Shown here: positions 34,958-45,200 of the stretch, one piece after another
Numbering within the stretch: the stretch's first letter is position 1
Layout of the letters: the number at the start of each line of letters is the position of its first letter
NCBI GenBank assembly: GCA_029547805.1
Contig: JAKPOP010000012.1
Location: forward strand, 62,001 to 126,000
DNA length: 64,000 nt
Origin: Deltaproteobacteria bacterium
GTDB lineage: Bacteria; Myxococcota_A; UBA9042; DTJE01
Reading direction: 5' to 3'
Notes under the pieces: model-generated
What the model was told of the DNA's origin: nothing
Databases searched by the model: none
Seen by the model: the letters and a program-made list of their open reading frames with translations, nothing else
Position numbers and translations under genes: made by a program

Positions 34958-37378
34958 TCATCGGTCGATTCCCTTTGCGTAGGGCGGCGGTTCGATGTCT
35001 CCCCGCATGGCCTTCCAGAGGATCCGCCCGAGTCCCGGGCAGGAGTCCACGACTCGGAAGTCGCAGGCATCGGACTCGGCAGCCATCACGGCACCGGCCC
35101 CATTGACCTCGTAGGGGACGTCCACCGGGAGTTCCACGAACGGGGTCGTGTCGATCGGTTCGGTGGCCCCGTCCACCCAGATGTCCAGGATGGGCGGTGC
35201 ATACGCGTCATTCTTGCCCATCGGAGGCAGACCGAGGATCCCCTCGATGGTCCGGAAGACGCTGGGTACATCGTAGTGCAGCGACGACACGTAGTGCCGT
35301 CGGACCCACGGTGACACCACCGTCAGCACCGACCGATGGGCCTCCACGTGGTCCCCCGAACCCTGGGGGTCGTCCTCCAGGATGAAGACGACCGTCTCGG
35401 GCCAGTAGGGGGAATGGGTGATCCACTCCACCAGGCGCCCGGTGCCCCGGTCGTTGTCGGCCACCATCGTCGCGGGGGTCGGGAAGCCCTTCCGGGTCCC
35501 GTAGGTGTGGTCGTTGGGCAGGCCGATGAAGATGAATGCCGGGAAGATGCCCAGGTCCCATTCCCGGATCACCTCGGCAGCCTTGTCCACGTCCCAGACG
35601 GACTGGGTCCAGAAGGGGTACTTGTGGTCGTAGGAATCCTTGAACTCGTCGAGCATCCGGAGCCCGAAGGAGGGGAACTCCCCGTAGTTCCGGAAGGGGA
35701 CGTCATGCTCGTGGAGGAGGTCGAAGAAGGTCGGCCACTCGCCATCGGGGTCGAGTCCCGGGTCGATGCCGGGGATGGGCAACTGGTCGGGGTACTCCTT
35801 CTCCATGAGGTCGTTGCACTGGGACTGGGTGACCCACTGGTGCCCGTGGAGGGAGGCCTCGGCGTTGGAATAGAAGTTGTCGAAGGTCGCGAACTCCCGG
35901 GACAGTTCATGGAAGTTCGGGGTGTAGCGCTCCCCGAAGACCACCAGGTTCGGGTCTCCGTCCCCGATGAGGTTGCCCTGGTGGTCCGTGAGGTCTCCCA
36001 GCAACATGTCGTAGGTCTTGTTCTCCCGGACGATCAAGATCACGTGGCGGATCGGGGATTCGGGAGGCCCCTTCAGCACGGGGATCTGGTCCGGGGTGCA
36101 GGAGCCCACCAGGAAGGCCCGGGCGCGGTCGTTGTTCCGGGTGACCTCCTCGGTCCACTGGTCCAGGGTCTCGGCATCGGGCATCGGCACCACGCCCAGG
36201 AACCCCGGGATGGTCTTGAGGGCCCGGGGATTCGGGTTGGCCATTCCCTTCGAGGAGGCCACGTAGATCCGGTCCCCCCGGGCCTGGACCTCGGTGGGAT
36301 ACCAGCCCGTGGGAATGGAGCCCAGGACCCGTCCCGACGCGGCATCGACCACGTCGACCCGGTTCATCGCCGCGGCGGTCACGAAGACCCTGCTGCCGTC
36401 GGGAGACACGGCGACACCGTTGACGTTGCCGTGGGTGAGGCCCTCGGGGTCCCCGGTCAGGTCCCAGGTCTCCTGCAGCGCTCGGCGGGAGGTGTCGACC
36501 ACGGCCACGCGGTCGGCGTCGCTCAGGGCGACGTAGAGCCGCGATCCATCCGGCGAGAGGGCCATCGCCTCGGGCCCCTTCCCGACGGGGATCCGGGCCA
36601 GCAGGGCCCCGGTACCCGCGTCAACGGCGGTGACGGTGCTGGAACTCTGGTTGCTGGCCCAGAGGACCGTCGCGTCGGCCGAGAGGACGATGGCGTAGGG
36701 GGTGGCCCCCTCGGTGCGGACGACCCGCCGCAGGGCGCGGGTGGCCATGTCCAGCACGAACACCTTGCTGTTCGTGTTGGACAGCACGAAGACCTCCGAC
36801 CCGTCCGGGGAGATCACCAGGTCCGACAGGTAGCCCGAGAGGCTCACGAACTCCCCGGGCATGTCCAGCGTTCCGTCGGGGAGGAGCGGGAAGAACCAGA
36901 CCCGGGAGGTGTTCCCGCCGGCCACCACCAGGGTCTTCTGGTCGGGGGTCAGGGCGACCCCGCGAAAGGTGGATCCCAGGGGGACGGTCTGCAGCAGGGC
37001 CTCGGCAGGTGCGACCGTCGGCTCCCGAACGGCCGGGGCCGCCGTCAGGTCCAGCACCATCAGGGACCGCCCATCGCCATTGTGGACGACATAGGCCCGG
37101 GTCTGGTCCCGGTTCACGGTGAAGCCCAGGGGGAAGTCGGCGGTGGGAAATCGCGTGCCCACGGGGGCGATCACCCGCCCGTTGTGGAGCACCGCCCGGT
37201 GTCCCGAGGGGTCGGGTCCCGCCTTCTGCCAGGCCTCGGGGTCCATCTCCACGGCACGGCAGGTGATTCCGCCCTCGGTACGCGCCGGCGGAACGGGGTC
37301 GCCGACCCGGGAACAGCCGATCACCGCCGTGGCCACCACCATCCATCCCCACCAGGTTTGACACCGGTTCCCGTTCAT
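34958..37378 (-). CDS. lipoprotein: YVTN beta-propeller plus phosphoesterase domain
   Basis: 806 residues; ATG at 37378 behind GAGGA. The lipobox is TAVIGC. Residues about 50-395 form a seven-bladed propeller with repeats such as ALTPDQKTLVVAGG, VISPDGSEVFVLSN and ALSPDGSRLYVALS. Residues about 420-770 look like the phosphoesterase/alkaline-phosphatase-like family (PF04185 type): VILIVRENKTYDMLLGDL, the NFHELSREFATFDNFY segment and VVFILEDDPQGSGDHVEAH. Such proteins hydrolyse phospholipids or other phosphoesters; the propeller may bind ligand or partner. The fusion occurs in other bacteria but its substrate is unknown. Confidence 0.88.
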   Translation of the reverse strand: MNGNRCQTWWGWMVVATAVIGCSRVGDPVPPARTEGGITCRAVEMDPEAWQKAGPDPSGHRAVLHNGRVIAPVGTRFPTADFPLGFTVNRDQTRAYVVHNGDGRSLMVLDLTAAPAVREPTVAPAEALLQTVPLGSTFRGVALTPDQKTLVVAGGNTSRVWFFPLLPDGTLDMPGEFVSLSGYLSDLVISPDGSEVFVLSNTNSKVFVLDMATRALRRVVRTEGATPYAIVLSADATVLWASNQSSSTVTAVDAGTGALLARIPVGKGPEAMALSPDGSRLYVALSDADRVAVVDTSRRALQETWDLTGDPEGLTHGNVNGVAVSPDGSRVFVTAAAMNRVDVVDAASGRVLGSIPTGWYPTEVQARGDRIYVASSKGMANPNPRALKTIPGFLGVVPMPDAETLDQWTEEVTRNNDRARAFLVGSCTPDQIPVLKGPPESPIRHVILIVRENKTYDMLLGDLTDHQGNLIGDGDPNLVVFGERYTPNFHELSREFATFDNFYSNAEASLHGHQWVTQSQCNDLMEKEYPDQLPIPGIDPGLDPDGEWPTFFDLLHEHDVPFRNYGEFPSFGLRMLDEFKDSYDHKYPFWTQSVWDVDKAAEVIREWDLGIFPAFIFIGLPNDHTYGTRKGFPTPATMVADNDRGTGRLVEWITHSPYWPETVVFILEDDPQGSGDHVEAHRSVLTVVSPWVRRHYVSSLHYDVPSVFRTIEGILGLPPMGKNDAYAPPILDIWVDGATEPIDTTPFVELPVDVPYEVNGAGAVMAAESDACDFRVVDSCPGLGRILWKAMRGDIEPPPYAKGIDR

Positions 37379-37578
37379 GGTCCATGTTCCTCGTGACGAG
37401 GGCGGGAGTTTTCTTCCCGGAAACGCGAGGAGAACGATATCATAGGTCGACCCCGTCCCAGGCGTGGTGAATGTTCGATGCCCACGGCGGGGACGCCCGA
37501 TGGCGGGTCGAACCTCTCCGGGGAACGGCCTCCCGGGTCGCGGCCGGGCCCAAGGAACCGGCACGGAAGGAGGCGACG

Positions 37579-37968
37579 ATGGTGACTGGCTCCCGGGAAC
37601 ATCGGCAACATCCGCGCGTTGAGACCCGGTTGCTGGCGGTCTTCCGCAAGGACCTGGACCTGGAGGAGACCGACTCGTTGATGACCAACCTGAGTCTCGG
37701 GGGGGCCTTCGTGAAGACCCCGAACCTCGTTCCTCCGGGGACCGTGACCCACCTTCGGTTCTACGTGGACGAGGAGCAGGCCCCCCTCGCCGTCGTGGCG
37801 GAGGTCGTCTGGGTCCGCCGGGGCTCCCCCGATGGGGGTGGGCCGCCTCCGGGCATGGGAGTTCGTTTCCAGCAGATGTCCCCGGAGGATCAGGGGCGCC
37901 TGACCCGGTATCTGGCCCGACTGGTCGAGGAGGACCTCTTCGGGGCCGGGGACGGTGGTTCGGGATGA
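37579..37968 (+). CDS. PilZ-domain protein 1
   Basis: 129 residues; ATG at 37579 is placed by an AAGGAGG site at 37567-37573, and an upstream open stretch from 37471 is not used. PilZ motifs are RQHPRVETR (RxxxR) and TNLSLGGAFV (N/DxSxxG), which together bind cyclic di-GMP. A TATCAT at 37438-37443 could be a -10 box but has no good -35. First of three consecutive PilZ genes leading into the TPR/GltG-like cluster. Confidence 0.88.
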   Translation: MVTGSREHRQHPRVETRLLAVFRKDLDLEETDSLMTNLSLGGAFVKTPNLVPPGTVTHLRFYVDEEQAPLAVVAEVVWVRRGSPDGGGPPPGMGVRFQQMSPEDQGRLTRYLARLVEEDLFGAGDGGSG

Positions 37969-38015
37969 GGTGAGGAGCGGTTGCAACACCAGCACGGGCA
38001 GATGCGGTGCCAGTG

Positions 38016-38024
38016 TGGTAATAT
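38016..38024 (+). promoter_or_regulatory. extended -10 promoter between PilZ genes 1 and 2
   Basis: TGG-TAATAT matches the extended -10 pattern TGnTATAAT; no -35 is evident. It lies 40 bases before the GTG at 38064. Confidence 0.4.
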
Positions 38025-38063
38025 TGATTCCCAGCGGCCTGATGGGGCGAAAGGAGGGATTTC

Positions 38064-38420
38064 GTGACGGAGACCGAGAAGCGGGACCAGCGCCAGTCTC
38101 CTCGTCTCAAGTACGAGGCGTCGGTCGAACTGGAGTCGGACGACCGGTTCTACACGGGATTCTCCCGGAACATCAGCGGGGGGGGGCTGTTCGTGGCCGT
38201 GGCCTCGCCTCCCCCCGTGGGCACCCGGCTCACGGTCCGCTTCCGCCTGCCCACGCATCCGGACCCCGTGGAGGCCGAGGCCGAGGTCCGGTGGGTCCGG
38301 GACGGGTCCGGGGACCTGATGCCCGGCATGGGGGTCCGGTTCCTCTCGCTGCCGGACCGGGTGTCCGCGGCAATCGATCAGTACCTGAAGCAGCACGAGT
38401 CGCTGTTCTTCGACGAGTGA
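38064..38420 (+). CDS. PilZ-domain protein 2
   Basis: 118 residues from GTG 38064, 7 bases after AAAGGAGG. It is a single PilZ domain with RQSPRLKYEA (RxxxR) and RNISGGGLFV (N/DxSxxG) and the usual VGTRLTVRFRLP and GMGVRFLSL strands. It probably binds cyclic di-GMP in the cytoplasm. It lies 95 bases after PilZ gene 1, with its own likely promoter. Confidence 0.9.
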   Translation: MTETEKRDQRQSPRLKYEASVELESDDRFYTGFSRNISGGGLFVAVASPPPVGTRLTVRFRLPTHPDPVEAEAEVRWVRDGSGDLMPGMGVRFLSLPDRVSAAIDQYLKQHESLFFDE

Positions 38421-38445
38421 CCGGGCGGTCGGCGGTGACAGGAGG

Positions 38446-39174
38446 ATGAAGATGGAGGAGGAGTCCCGGCAGTCGGGCATCGAGAAGCGGCGATGGCGTC
38501 GGGTCTACTTCGCCTTCCTGGTGGAGGCCTCCGACGGCGATCGGGTGTTGCGTGGGCGCTGCCAGCGGGTCTCCGCGTCGGGCATGCACATCTATCACCC
38601 CGAACCGTTCCCCGAGGGGCGGCCCATCCGCCTGCGGTTCGTGCTGCCGGGGCAGGATCAGGCCCTGGAGGTCGAGGGGCGGGTGCTCTGGTCCCGACCC
38701 GAGGACCCCGGTCAGGGGCTGCTGGGGGGCATGATGGTGCTGTTCCCCCGCCTGGCTCCGGACCAGGAGAAGGCGATCCGGGCCTTCGTGGACTTCTGCC
38801 TCGATCGAGGGATGGAATACGAGCACTCGGCCCTTCCCACCGTGGGTCCCGAGGACCCCGGGGACGTGATCCCCGTGCGGTTCTTCGGTGCCGATCGACC
38901 CGGACGGGAGTCCTATGTGGTGAACATCTCCGAGGGAGGCATCTTCCTGCGAACGCTTCACCCGGCCGAACCGGGGGCTCCGGTGCTGGTGGACCTCTAC
39001 CTGCCGGGGGCCGATCGGGTGCACCGGGTGAACGGGAGGGTGGCCTGGAGCCGGGCTCCCGATCCGAGATCGCCCGGGTCCTCGGGCATGGGGGTCGAGT
39101 TCCTGGGGGTCTCGGGGGCGGCGGCCGAGGCCCTTCACCGGTTCGTCGAGGACTTCGGACGGGAGTCGGCCTGA
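38446..39174 (+). CDS. tandem PilZ-domain protein 3
   Basis: 242 residues; ATG at 38446 after GACAGGAGGATG. Two PilZ-like units: residues about 10-115 (RRWRRVYFAF and RVSASGMHI, the second motif atypical) and about 140-240 (VNISEGGIFL but no RxxxR). Neither unit has both canonical motifs, so one or both may not bind cyclic di-GMP. Such degenerate units often mediate protein contacts. It lies 25 bases downstream of PilZ 2 and 13 bases before the coiled-coil gene, so the run is probably cotranscribed. Confidence 0.85.
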   Translation: MKMEEESRQSGIEKRRWRRVYFAFLVEASDGDRVLRGRCQRVSASGMHIYHPEPFPEGRPIRLRFVLPGQDQALEVEGRVLWSRPEDPGQGLLGGMMVLFPRLAPDQEKAIRAFVDFCLDRGMEYEHSALPTVGPEDPGDVIPVRFFGADRPGRESYVVNISEGGIFLRTLHPAEPGAPVLVDLYLPGADRVHRVNGRVAWSRAPDPRSPGSSGMGVEFLGVSGAAAEALHRFVEDFGRESA

Positions 39175-39187
39175 GGGGAGGTTCCCG

Positions 39188-39856
39188 ATGAGAGTGGGAC
39201 GTCTGGCGTGGATGGTCCTGGTGCTGGGCGCCGCGGTGGCCAGAGGGCAGGAACCCCCGCCTCAGGGGCCGGGAACGACCTCCGCAACGCCCGGCACCGA
39301 GGGGGCGGCGACCGAGGGGGCCGCCGCGGTCCGCTTGCGCCAGTTGCGGCAGCGGGTCGAGGAACTGAAGGGTCAGGTCTTCGACGCGAAGACCCAGCTG
39401 ATGCTGTTGCGGGAGCAGATCCTGCAGAACCTCATCACCGATGCCCGGATCGAGGTGGTCCAGGTCAATGAGTTGTCCGCCGCCCTGAGCCTCGAGGAGG
39501 TCATCTACTCCCTGGACGGGGAGCGGATCTACTACCAGGCCAATCGGGAGGGGGCCCTGGACCGGAAGGAATTCCGGGTCTTCGAAGGAAGCGCGAGCCC
39601 CGGCAACCACGTGCTGGAGGTGGAGATGCTGTTCCGGGGCAACAGCACGGTCTTCACCTACCTGGGGGGCTACGTGTTCCGGGTGAAGGCGTCGGTGCCC
39701 TTCGTGACCATCCAGGGCCGCGCGGTTCGGGTCCGGACGGTGGCCTTCGAGAAGGGTGGGGCCGCGACCCGACTGGAGGATCGCCCCTCGATCCGGTTCG
39801 AGACCCAGCAGGACCGGGCCGTGGATCCTGCAGCCACCCAGGGTGAAGTTCGGTAG
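39188..39856 (+). CDS. secreted coiled-coil protein, unknown function
   Basis: 222 residues; ATG at 39188 behind GGGGAGG. The signal peptide ends at VARGQ. An Ala/Gly/Thr linker is followed by a coiled coil (VRLRQLRQRVEELKGQVFDAKTQLMLLREQIL) and a beta-rich domain (EEVIYSLDGERIYYQ, HVLEVEMLFRGNSTVF, GYVFRVKASVPFV). It is probably periplasmic. It sits directly before the TPR protein genes, suggesting membership of the same envelope complex. Family not recognised. Confidence 0.75.
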   Translation: MRVGRLAWMVLVLGAAVARGQEPPPQGPGTTSATPGTEGAATEGAAAVRLRQLRQRVEELKGQVFDAKTQLMLLREQILQNLITDARIEVVQVNELSAALSLEEVIYSLDGERIYYQANREGALDRKEFRVFEGSASPGNHVLEVEMLFRGNSTVFTYLGGYVFRVKASVPFVTIQGRAVRVRTVAFEKGGAATRLEDRPSIRFETQQDRAVDPAATQGEVR

Positions 39857-39870
39857 GGAGGCGCCAGGGA

Positions 39871-42246
39871 ATGGGGGCGAGGCGGTTCTGGAATCCGGTG
39901 GCCGGCCTGCTGGTGCTGGGGTGGCTGTCTCCGGCCGCCGCCGTGCCGCCAGGTCCCCGCGACGTTCGGGGGACCCCCTCGCTGGATGCAGCCCTGGCGG
40001 ACATGCAGGCGGCCGAGAACCTGGTCGCGGCGGGTCGCCGGGAACTGGCCACGTTGCGGGCCCGGGTCCGAGACTTCCCGGTGGAGCGCCGGGTGGTCGA
40101 CGCCGACCTCTTCTTCGAGATGGGGCAGTACGGGAAGGCCGCCGTTCTGTACCGGGATCTGGCCGAAAACCCCGAGTACCGGGGGCATCCGGGCTGGGCC
40201 CGATCGCTCTTCCAGTTGGGGGAGTCCCTCTACCGGATGGGGGCCCTGTTCCGGGCCCAGGAGGCCTTCCGGACCGCCGCCCAGGTGACTCCGGAGCCCT
40301 ACCGGTCCCGGTCCCTGGCCCGGGTGTTCGAGATCGCCGCGTCGGAGGCCGGGCAGGAGGGGGTCGCGGACCTGGAGGATCTGGCCCGAAGCCCCGGGGC
40401 CTCCCCGGAACTGCAGTATGCCTACGGCAAGTGGCTCCGGATGACGGGACGACAGACCGAGGCCGCGACGGTGCTGGGGCGGATTCCGCCCGATGCTCCG
40501 ACGTTCGCCCGGGCCCAGTACCTGCTGGGGGTCATCGCCGCGGCCCGGGGGGACCTGTTGGAGGCCTACGGCCGATTCGCCGCGTCGGCGGCCGCGCCGG
40601 TGCACTCCGACGAGGATGCCCTGGTCCGGGGGGCCGCGGTGCTGGCCCAGGGCCGGGTCCTGTGCTCCCAGGACCGGGTGGCCGAGTGCATGTCGGTGCT
40701 CCAGGGCCTGGATGCCCGGAGCGCATCCTTCCCCGAGGCGATCTTCGAGTTGGCGTGGGCTCACTACAAGGCCGGGGACCTGCCCGGGGCGGTCCGGTCG
40801 CTGGACGTCCTGTTGATGACCTCCCCCGACGGGGAACTGGGGATGAAGGCCCGGGCGCTTCGGGGCCGGGTGCTGGTGCGGATGCGGGACCGTGCCGGGG
40901 CCGAGGCGGCCTACCAGGAACTCACCGCCCAGGTCCAGCCGATCCAGGAGGAGATGGACCGCCTGCTGGCGGACCAGGCACGCCTGGAGGCCTGGCTGGA
41001 CTTTCGCATGGACCGGAGGGACGCCCGCAAGGAAGGGGTGTCTCCGCTGGGCGAACAGGCGGAACGTTGGATCCAGGAGGACCCGGAACTCCAGGACCTG
41101 ATCGGGATGTTCGAGGACCTGCGGGCGCAACGCCAGGAGATCCAGGAGGGACTGGAAATGGCCCGATCCCTGTCCTGGGCGCTGCGCTCCGGGAGCCGCA
41201 TGGAGGCGTTCCCGTCGTTGAAGGAGCGCTACCTCCAGGACCGGGAGGCCGAGGGGCGGGTGCTGCGGTCCCTCCGGACGGCCCTGGCCTTCCTGCGAAG
41301 CACGGTCCTGCCCGGCCTGCCCGAGGCGGCGCGTGCGACCATCGAGGGCGGGAGTCGCCGGGGCAGGGACCAGGAGGAGGAGGTCGATCGGCTTCCGGTC
41401 ACCCGGGAGGAATTCCTGGCCCGGGCGCGGACGATGTCTGCGGAACTGTCGGCGCTGGGACAGGAGGTCTTCCTGCTGGAGTCGCTGCTGCGGGTCCAGA
41501 GGACCCAACTGCAGGCCATCCTGGAGTGGATCCGGGCCCAGCGCGAAGAGGCAGGGGGCGCCTGGAGCCCCGATCGGGAGGCACGCATCCAGCAGGAGAT
41601 TTCGCGGCAACGGGCATCCCTGGCCTCCCTGGAGAAGGCCGTTGCGACGCTGAAGGAGACGCTGGTCCAGGAGGGGGTGTCCGTGAATTCCCCCGAGGAC
41701 CTGGAGGCCGAGAACCGGCTCCGGCGGCAGGCCCTGGATCAGGCCCTCCAGGAGATTCGGCGATGGCGGACCCTGGGGGGCCTGTCGCCGCAGGACGGAC
41801 AGGCGGTGGCCACGGTCGCCGCGCTGGCGGATCGGGGCCAACAGGCCCTGTCGGCCATCGCCGAGGTGGACGGCGCGGTGGTCGGGGCGGCCTCCCAGGC
41901 CTCCCGGGAACTCCAGGGACAGGTGACCCGGGCGACGTCGGTCCTGGAGGCCGCCGCCGGGGCCTTCGAGGCCACCGGCATGGAGATCGCATCGGTCTCC
42001 CGGACCGAGGTGGCCCGGGCCCTGCGCATGGTCCGGGATCGGTTGGGGGTCGCCCTGTTGGAGGCGGACCTGGGCCTCGTCGAGATGGCCTGGCAGGCGG
42101 CCGCCGAGGTCGAGGATCGCCAGCAGTCGCTCGGGAAGGCCTATTCGGAACGGCTCCGGGCCCTGGATGCCGTCGGAAAGGCGCTGAAACCGCTGATGCC
42201 GGTCACGACCCCGGTGGCCGGGGAACCGGCGCGGCCGGCCAGGTGA
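39871..42246 (+). CDS. secreted TPR and coiled-coil protein of the Glt-like cluster
   Basis: 791 residues; ATG at 39871. The signal peptide ends in SPAAAV. Residues about 65-330 are TPR-like repeats (FFEMGQYGKAAVLYRDL, LFQLGESLYRMG, LAWAHYKAGDLPGAVRSLDVLL). Residues about 340-740 are long charged helices, probably coiled coil (IQEEMDRLLADQARLEAWLD, RRQALDQALQEIRRWR). Periplasmic TPR proteins of this kind occur in the gliding-machine clusters of myxobacteria. A scaffold role is inferred from position only. Confidence 0.78.
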   Translation: MGARRFWNPVAGLLVLGWLSPAAAVPPGPRDVRGTPSLDAALADMQAAENLVAAGRRELATLRARVRDFPVERRVVDADLFFEMGQYGKAAVLYRDLAENPEYRGHPGWARSLFQLGESLYRMGALFRAQEAFRTAAQVTPEPYRSRSLARVFEIAASEAGQEGVADLEDLARSPGASPELQYAYGKWLRMTGRQTEAATVLGRIPPDAPTFARAQYLLGVIAAARGDLLEAYGRFAASAAAPVHSDEDALVRGAAVLAQGRVLCSQDRVAECMSVLQGLDARSASFPEAIFELAWAHYKAGDLPGAVRSLDVLLMTSPDGELGMKARALRGRVLVRMRDRAGAEAAYQELTAQVQPIQEEMDRLLADQARLEAWLDFRMDRRDARKEGVSPLGEQAERWIQEDPELQDLIGMFEDLRAQRQEIQEGLEMARSLSWALRSGSRMEAFPSLKERYLQDREAEGRVLRSLRTALAFLRSTVLPGLPEAARATIEGGSRRGRDQEEEVDRLPVTREEFLARARTMSAELSALGQEVFLLESLLRVQRTQLQAILEWIRAQREEAGGAWSPDREARIQQEISRQRASLASLEKAVATLKETLVQEGVSVNSPEDLEAENRLRRQALDQALQEIRRWRTLGGLSPQDGQAVATVAALADRGQQALSAIAEVDGAVVGAASQASRELQGQVTRATSVLEAAAGAFEATGMEIASVSRTEVARALRMVRDRLGVALLEADLGLVEMAWQAAAEVEDRQQSLGKAYSERLRALDAVGKALKPLMPVTTPVAGEPARPAR

Positions 42247-42257
42247 GGGGGGGAGCG

Positions 42258-45200
42258 GTGAAGAGAGGGGCGGCATTCTGGGTCCTCCTGGCGGCCTGGG
42301 GCGCTCCCGGATGGGCCCAGCCGGGACCCGTGGCCGACTCCGCCCCTCCCGGGGTCCTGGAGATGGAGGACCATGCCCGGGCCTTCGCCGAGGCGGCGGA
42401 TCGATTCCGCAGCGACGTGGTCTTCCAGTTGCAGTGGGAGGTCATCCGGCAGAAGCAGGGGCTGACGGCCGCCTACCAGCGGGAACGGAGGAGGCTGGAC
42501 CAGGAGATGGCCGGCCGCCGGAAGGAGGCCATCGCCGTGCTGGAGCGGTTCGTCGAGCACCAGCCGAACCATCCCCTCTACACCCCGGAGGTCCTCTTCC
42601 GGCTCGCGAAACTCTATTACGACCAGGCCCAGGACCAGTACATGGAGGCCTACGCCGCCTACGAGGAGCAGCGAGAACTGCACCGGAGAGGGAAGATCGC
42701 CGACGCCCCCGAGGAGCCCCGGAAGAACCTGGACCTGGCCATCCGGACCTACGAGCGGATCCTGGAGCGATTTCCGTCCTTTCGGCACAACGACGCGGTG
42801 CTCTATGCCCTCGGGTTCACGCTGCGGCAGGTGGATGAACCGGACCGGGCCACCGAGGTGTTTCAGCGGTTGGTCCGGGAGTACCCCCGGAGCAACTGGG
42901 TCCCCGACGCCTGGCTCATGGTCGGCGAGGCCCTCTTCGAACAGGGACGTTTCGCCGAGGCTGTCACGGCCTACCGGCAGGCGATGGGGGACCCCGGGGC
43001 CCGCTACTACGGCATCGCCCTCTACAAGCTGGCCTGGTCCCACTTCCAGATGTTCGATTACCCGACGGCCATCCGGACGTTCAAGCAATTGATCGAGTAC
43101 CTGGACGGCCTGCACGACCGCAGCGACCGGGCCACCCAGATCCGCAACGAGGCGGTGGAATATCTGGCCTTGAGCCTCGCCGACGAGGACTGGAACGGAG
43201 ACGGACTGCCCGACCCCGATGCCACCGTGGCCCGGGCCATCGCCTACCTGTCCGACGGGAAGCCCTTCGAGCGGGAGGTCCTGGAGCGCTACGGCGACGC
43301 CCTCTACCAGGAGTTCGAGAAGCGGAAGTATCCGATGGCCCTGGAGGCCTACCGGGCCGTGATCGCCATGGACCCGATGGACCCCCGGAACGCGGCGGTG
43401 AAGGAGAAGATCATCCGCGTCTACGAGACGATGCGGGACGAGGACGGGGCCGTGGCCGAGCGCCAGGACCTGGTGCGCACCTATGGTCCAGGGACTCCCT
43501 GGTACGAGCGCAATCGGGACCATCCCGAGGTGCTGGCGCGGGTCGATCGGCGCATGGAGATCGCGCTGCATCAGGTGGCGCAGTTCTACAAGGGCAAGGC
43601 GAAGGCCCTGCGGGACCAGGCGGTCCGGTCGGGGGACCCGGCCTACCTCTCGGCGGCGGTGCAGCAGTATCGCCTGGCCGCGGAGGCGTTCCAGGACTAC
43701 CTGAAGCGCTTCCCCGACAGCCGCTATGCCTACGAGAACACCTACGACCTGGCGGACTGTCTCTACTTCAGTTTCGAGTTCGCCCGGGCGGCCGAGGTCT
43801 ATCGCCGGGTCCGGGACTGGCCCAACCAGCAGCGGTACCGGGAGGCGGCGGCCTTCAACGTCATCGACGCCCTGGAGAAAGAGGGGGCAAAGGCCGTGCA
43901 GGACGGTCGCCTGACCAGGGCAGACATCCCCGGCGAGACGGGCGAGGTCCCGGAGGAGCGTCCCCCGGCGGGGGTCTCGGGCCGGGTGGAGGTCCAGCCA
44001 CTGCCCCTCTCGCCACTGGTCCAGCAGTGGATCCTCGATGTGGACTACTACGTCCAGAACGGCCTGAGTCGGGCCGACGACCCGGAACTCCCGGCGCGCC
44101 TGGCCTACCGGGCCGCCGTGGAACTCTACCAGCGCCGGCATCTGGAGGAGGCCCGGAAGCGGTTCATCGCCGTGATGGATCGCTTTCCCGGCAGCCAGGT
44201 GGCCGTCTACTCCGCCCAGGCCATCATCAATTCCTACCGGATGGAGAACGACTGGGAGAACATCCAGGTCTGGGCGCAGCGCATCGAGGAGCGGCAACTC
44301 GGCAAGGCGGAGGACCGGGCCGCCCTGGCCGCCGAGGTCCGGCTGTTCCAGCTGGGCGCTGCCTTCCAGGAGGCCGAGCGGCTCTTCGAGGCAGGGGAGT
44401 ACGTCCAGGCGGCCGAGGCCTTCGTGAAGGTGGTGGATCAGGACCCGAAGATCAAACTGGCCGACAAGGCGCTCCAGAACGCGGCCCTGGCCTACGAGAA
44501 GGCTCGTCGGCACGAATCGGCGAGTCGCGTCTACGAGCGCCTGATCCGGGACTACCCCGCATCGCCATTCGTGGAAGGAGCCCTGGTCCGGCTGGCGGAC
44601 AACGCCCGGAAGGTCTTCGACTTCCAGAAGGCCGTGGAGGTCTGGGGCGACCTGATCCGGCGCTTCCCGAAGAGCGAGAACGTGCCCCTGGGACTGATCA
44701 CCCAGGCGGACATGCTGGAGGCCATGGAGCGCTACCGGGACGCCGCCCGGATCCTGGAACAGTATGCGGACGCAGTCTCCGACCCGATGGAGAGCGCCCG
44801 GGCTCTGTTCCGGGCCGGGGCATTGTGGGAGCGCAACGGGAACAACGGCGACGCGCAGCGGGTATGGAAGCGGCTGCTGCAGGTCCACGGAGGGAACCGG
44901 GAGGCGGCGTTGCTGGTCCTCGATGCCCTGACCCGGATGGCCCGGATGGTCCGGTCCGACAACAAGGAATTCGAACGGCTGGCCCGGGAGGTGGTCCGGC
45001 GGGCCGAGGCCCTCGGAGTCCAGCCCGACACTCCAGAGGCGGCCTTCCCGGCCCAGGCGCTGTTCCAGTTGGCGGAGCCGAGGTTCGAGGAGTACTCGAA
45101 CATCCGCTTCCGGGGGTCCCTGAAGGTCCAGGGGCAGTTGCTCCAGAGGAAGGCCAGGTTGCTGGCGGACCTGGAGAACGACTACCGGAGGGTGCTGGCC

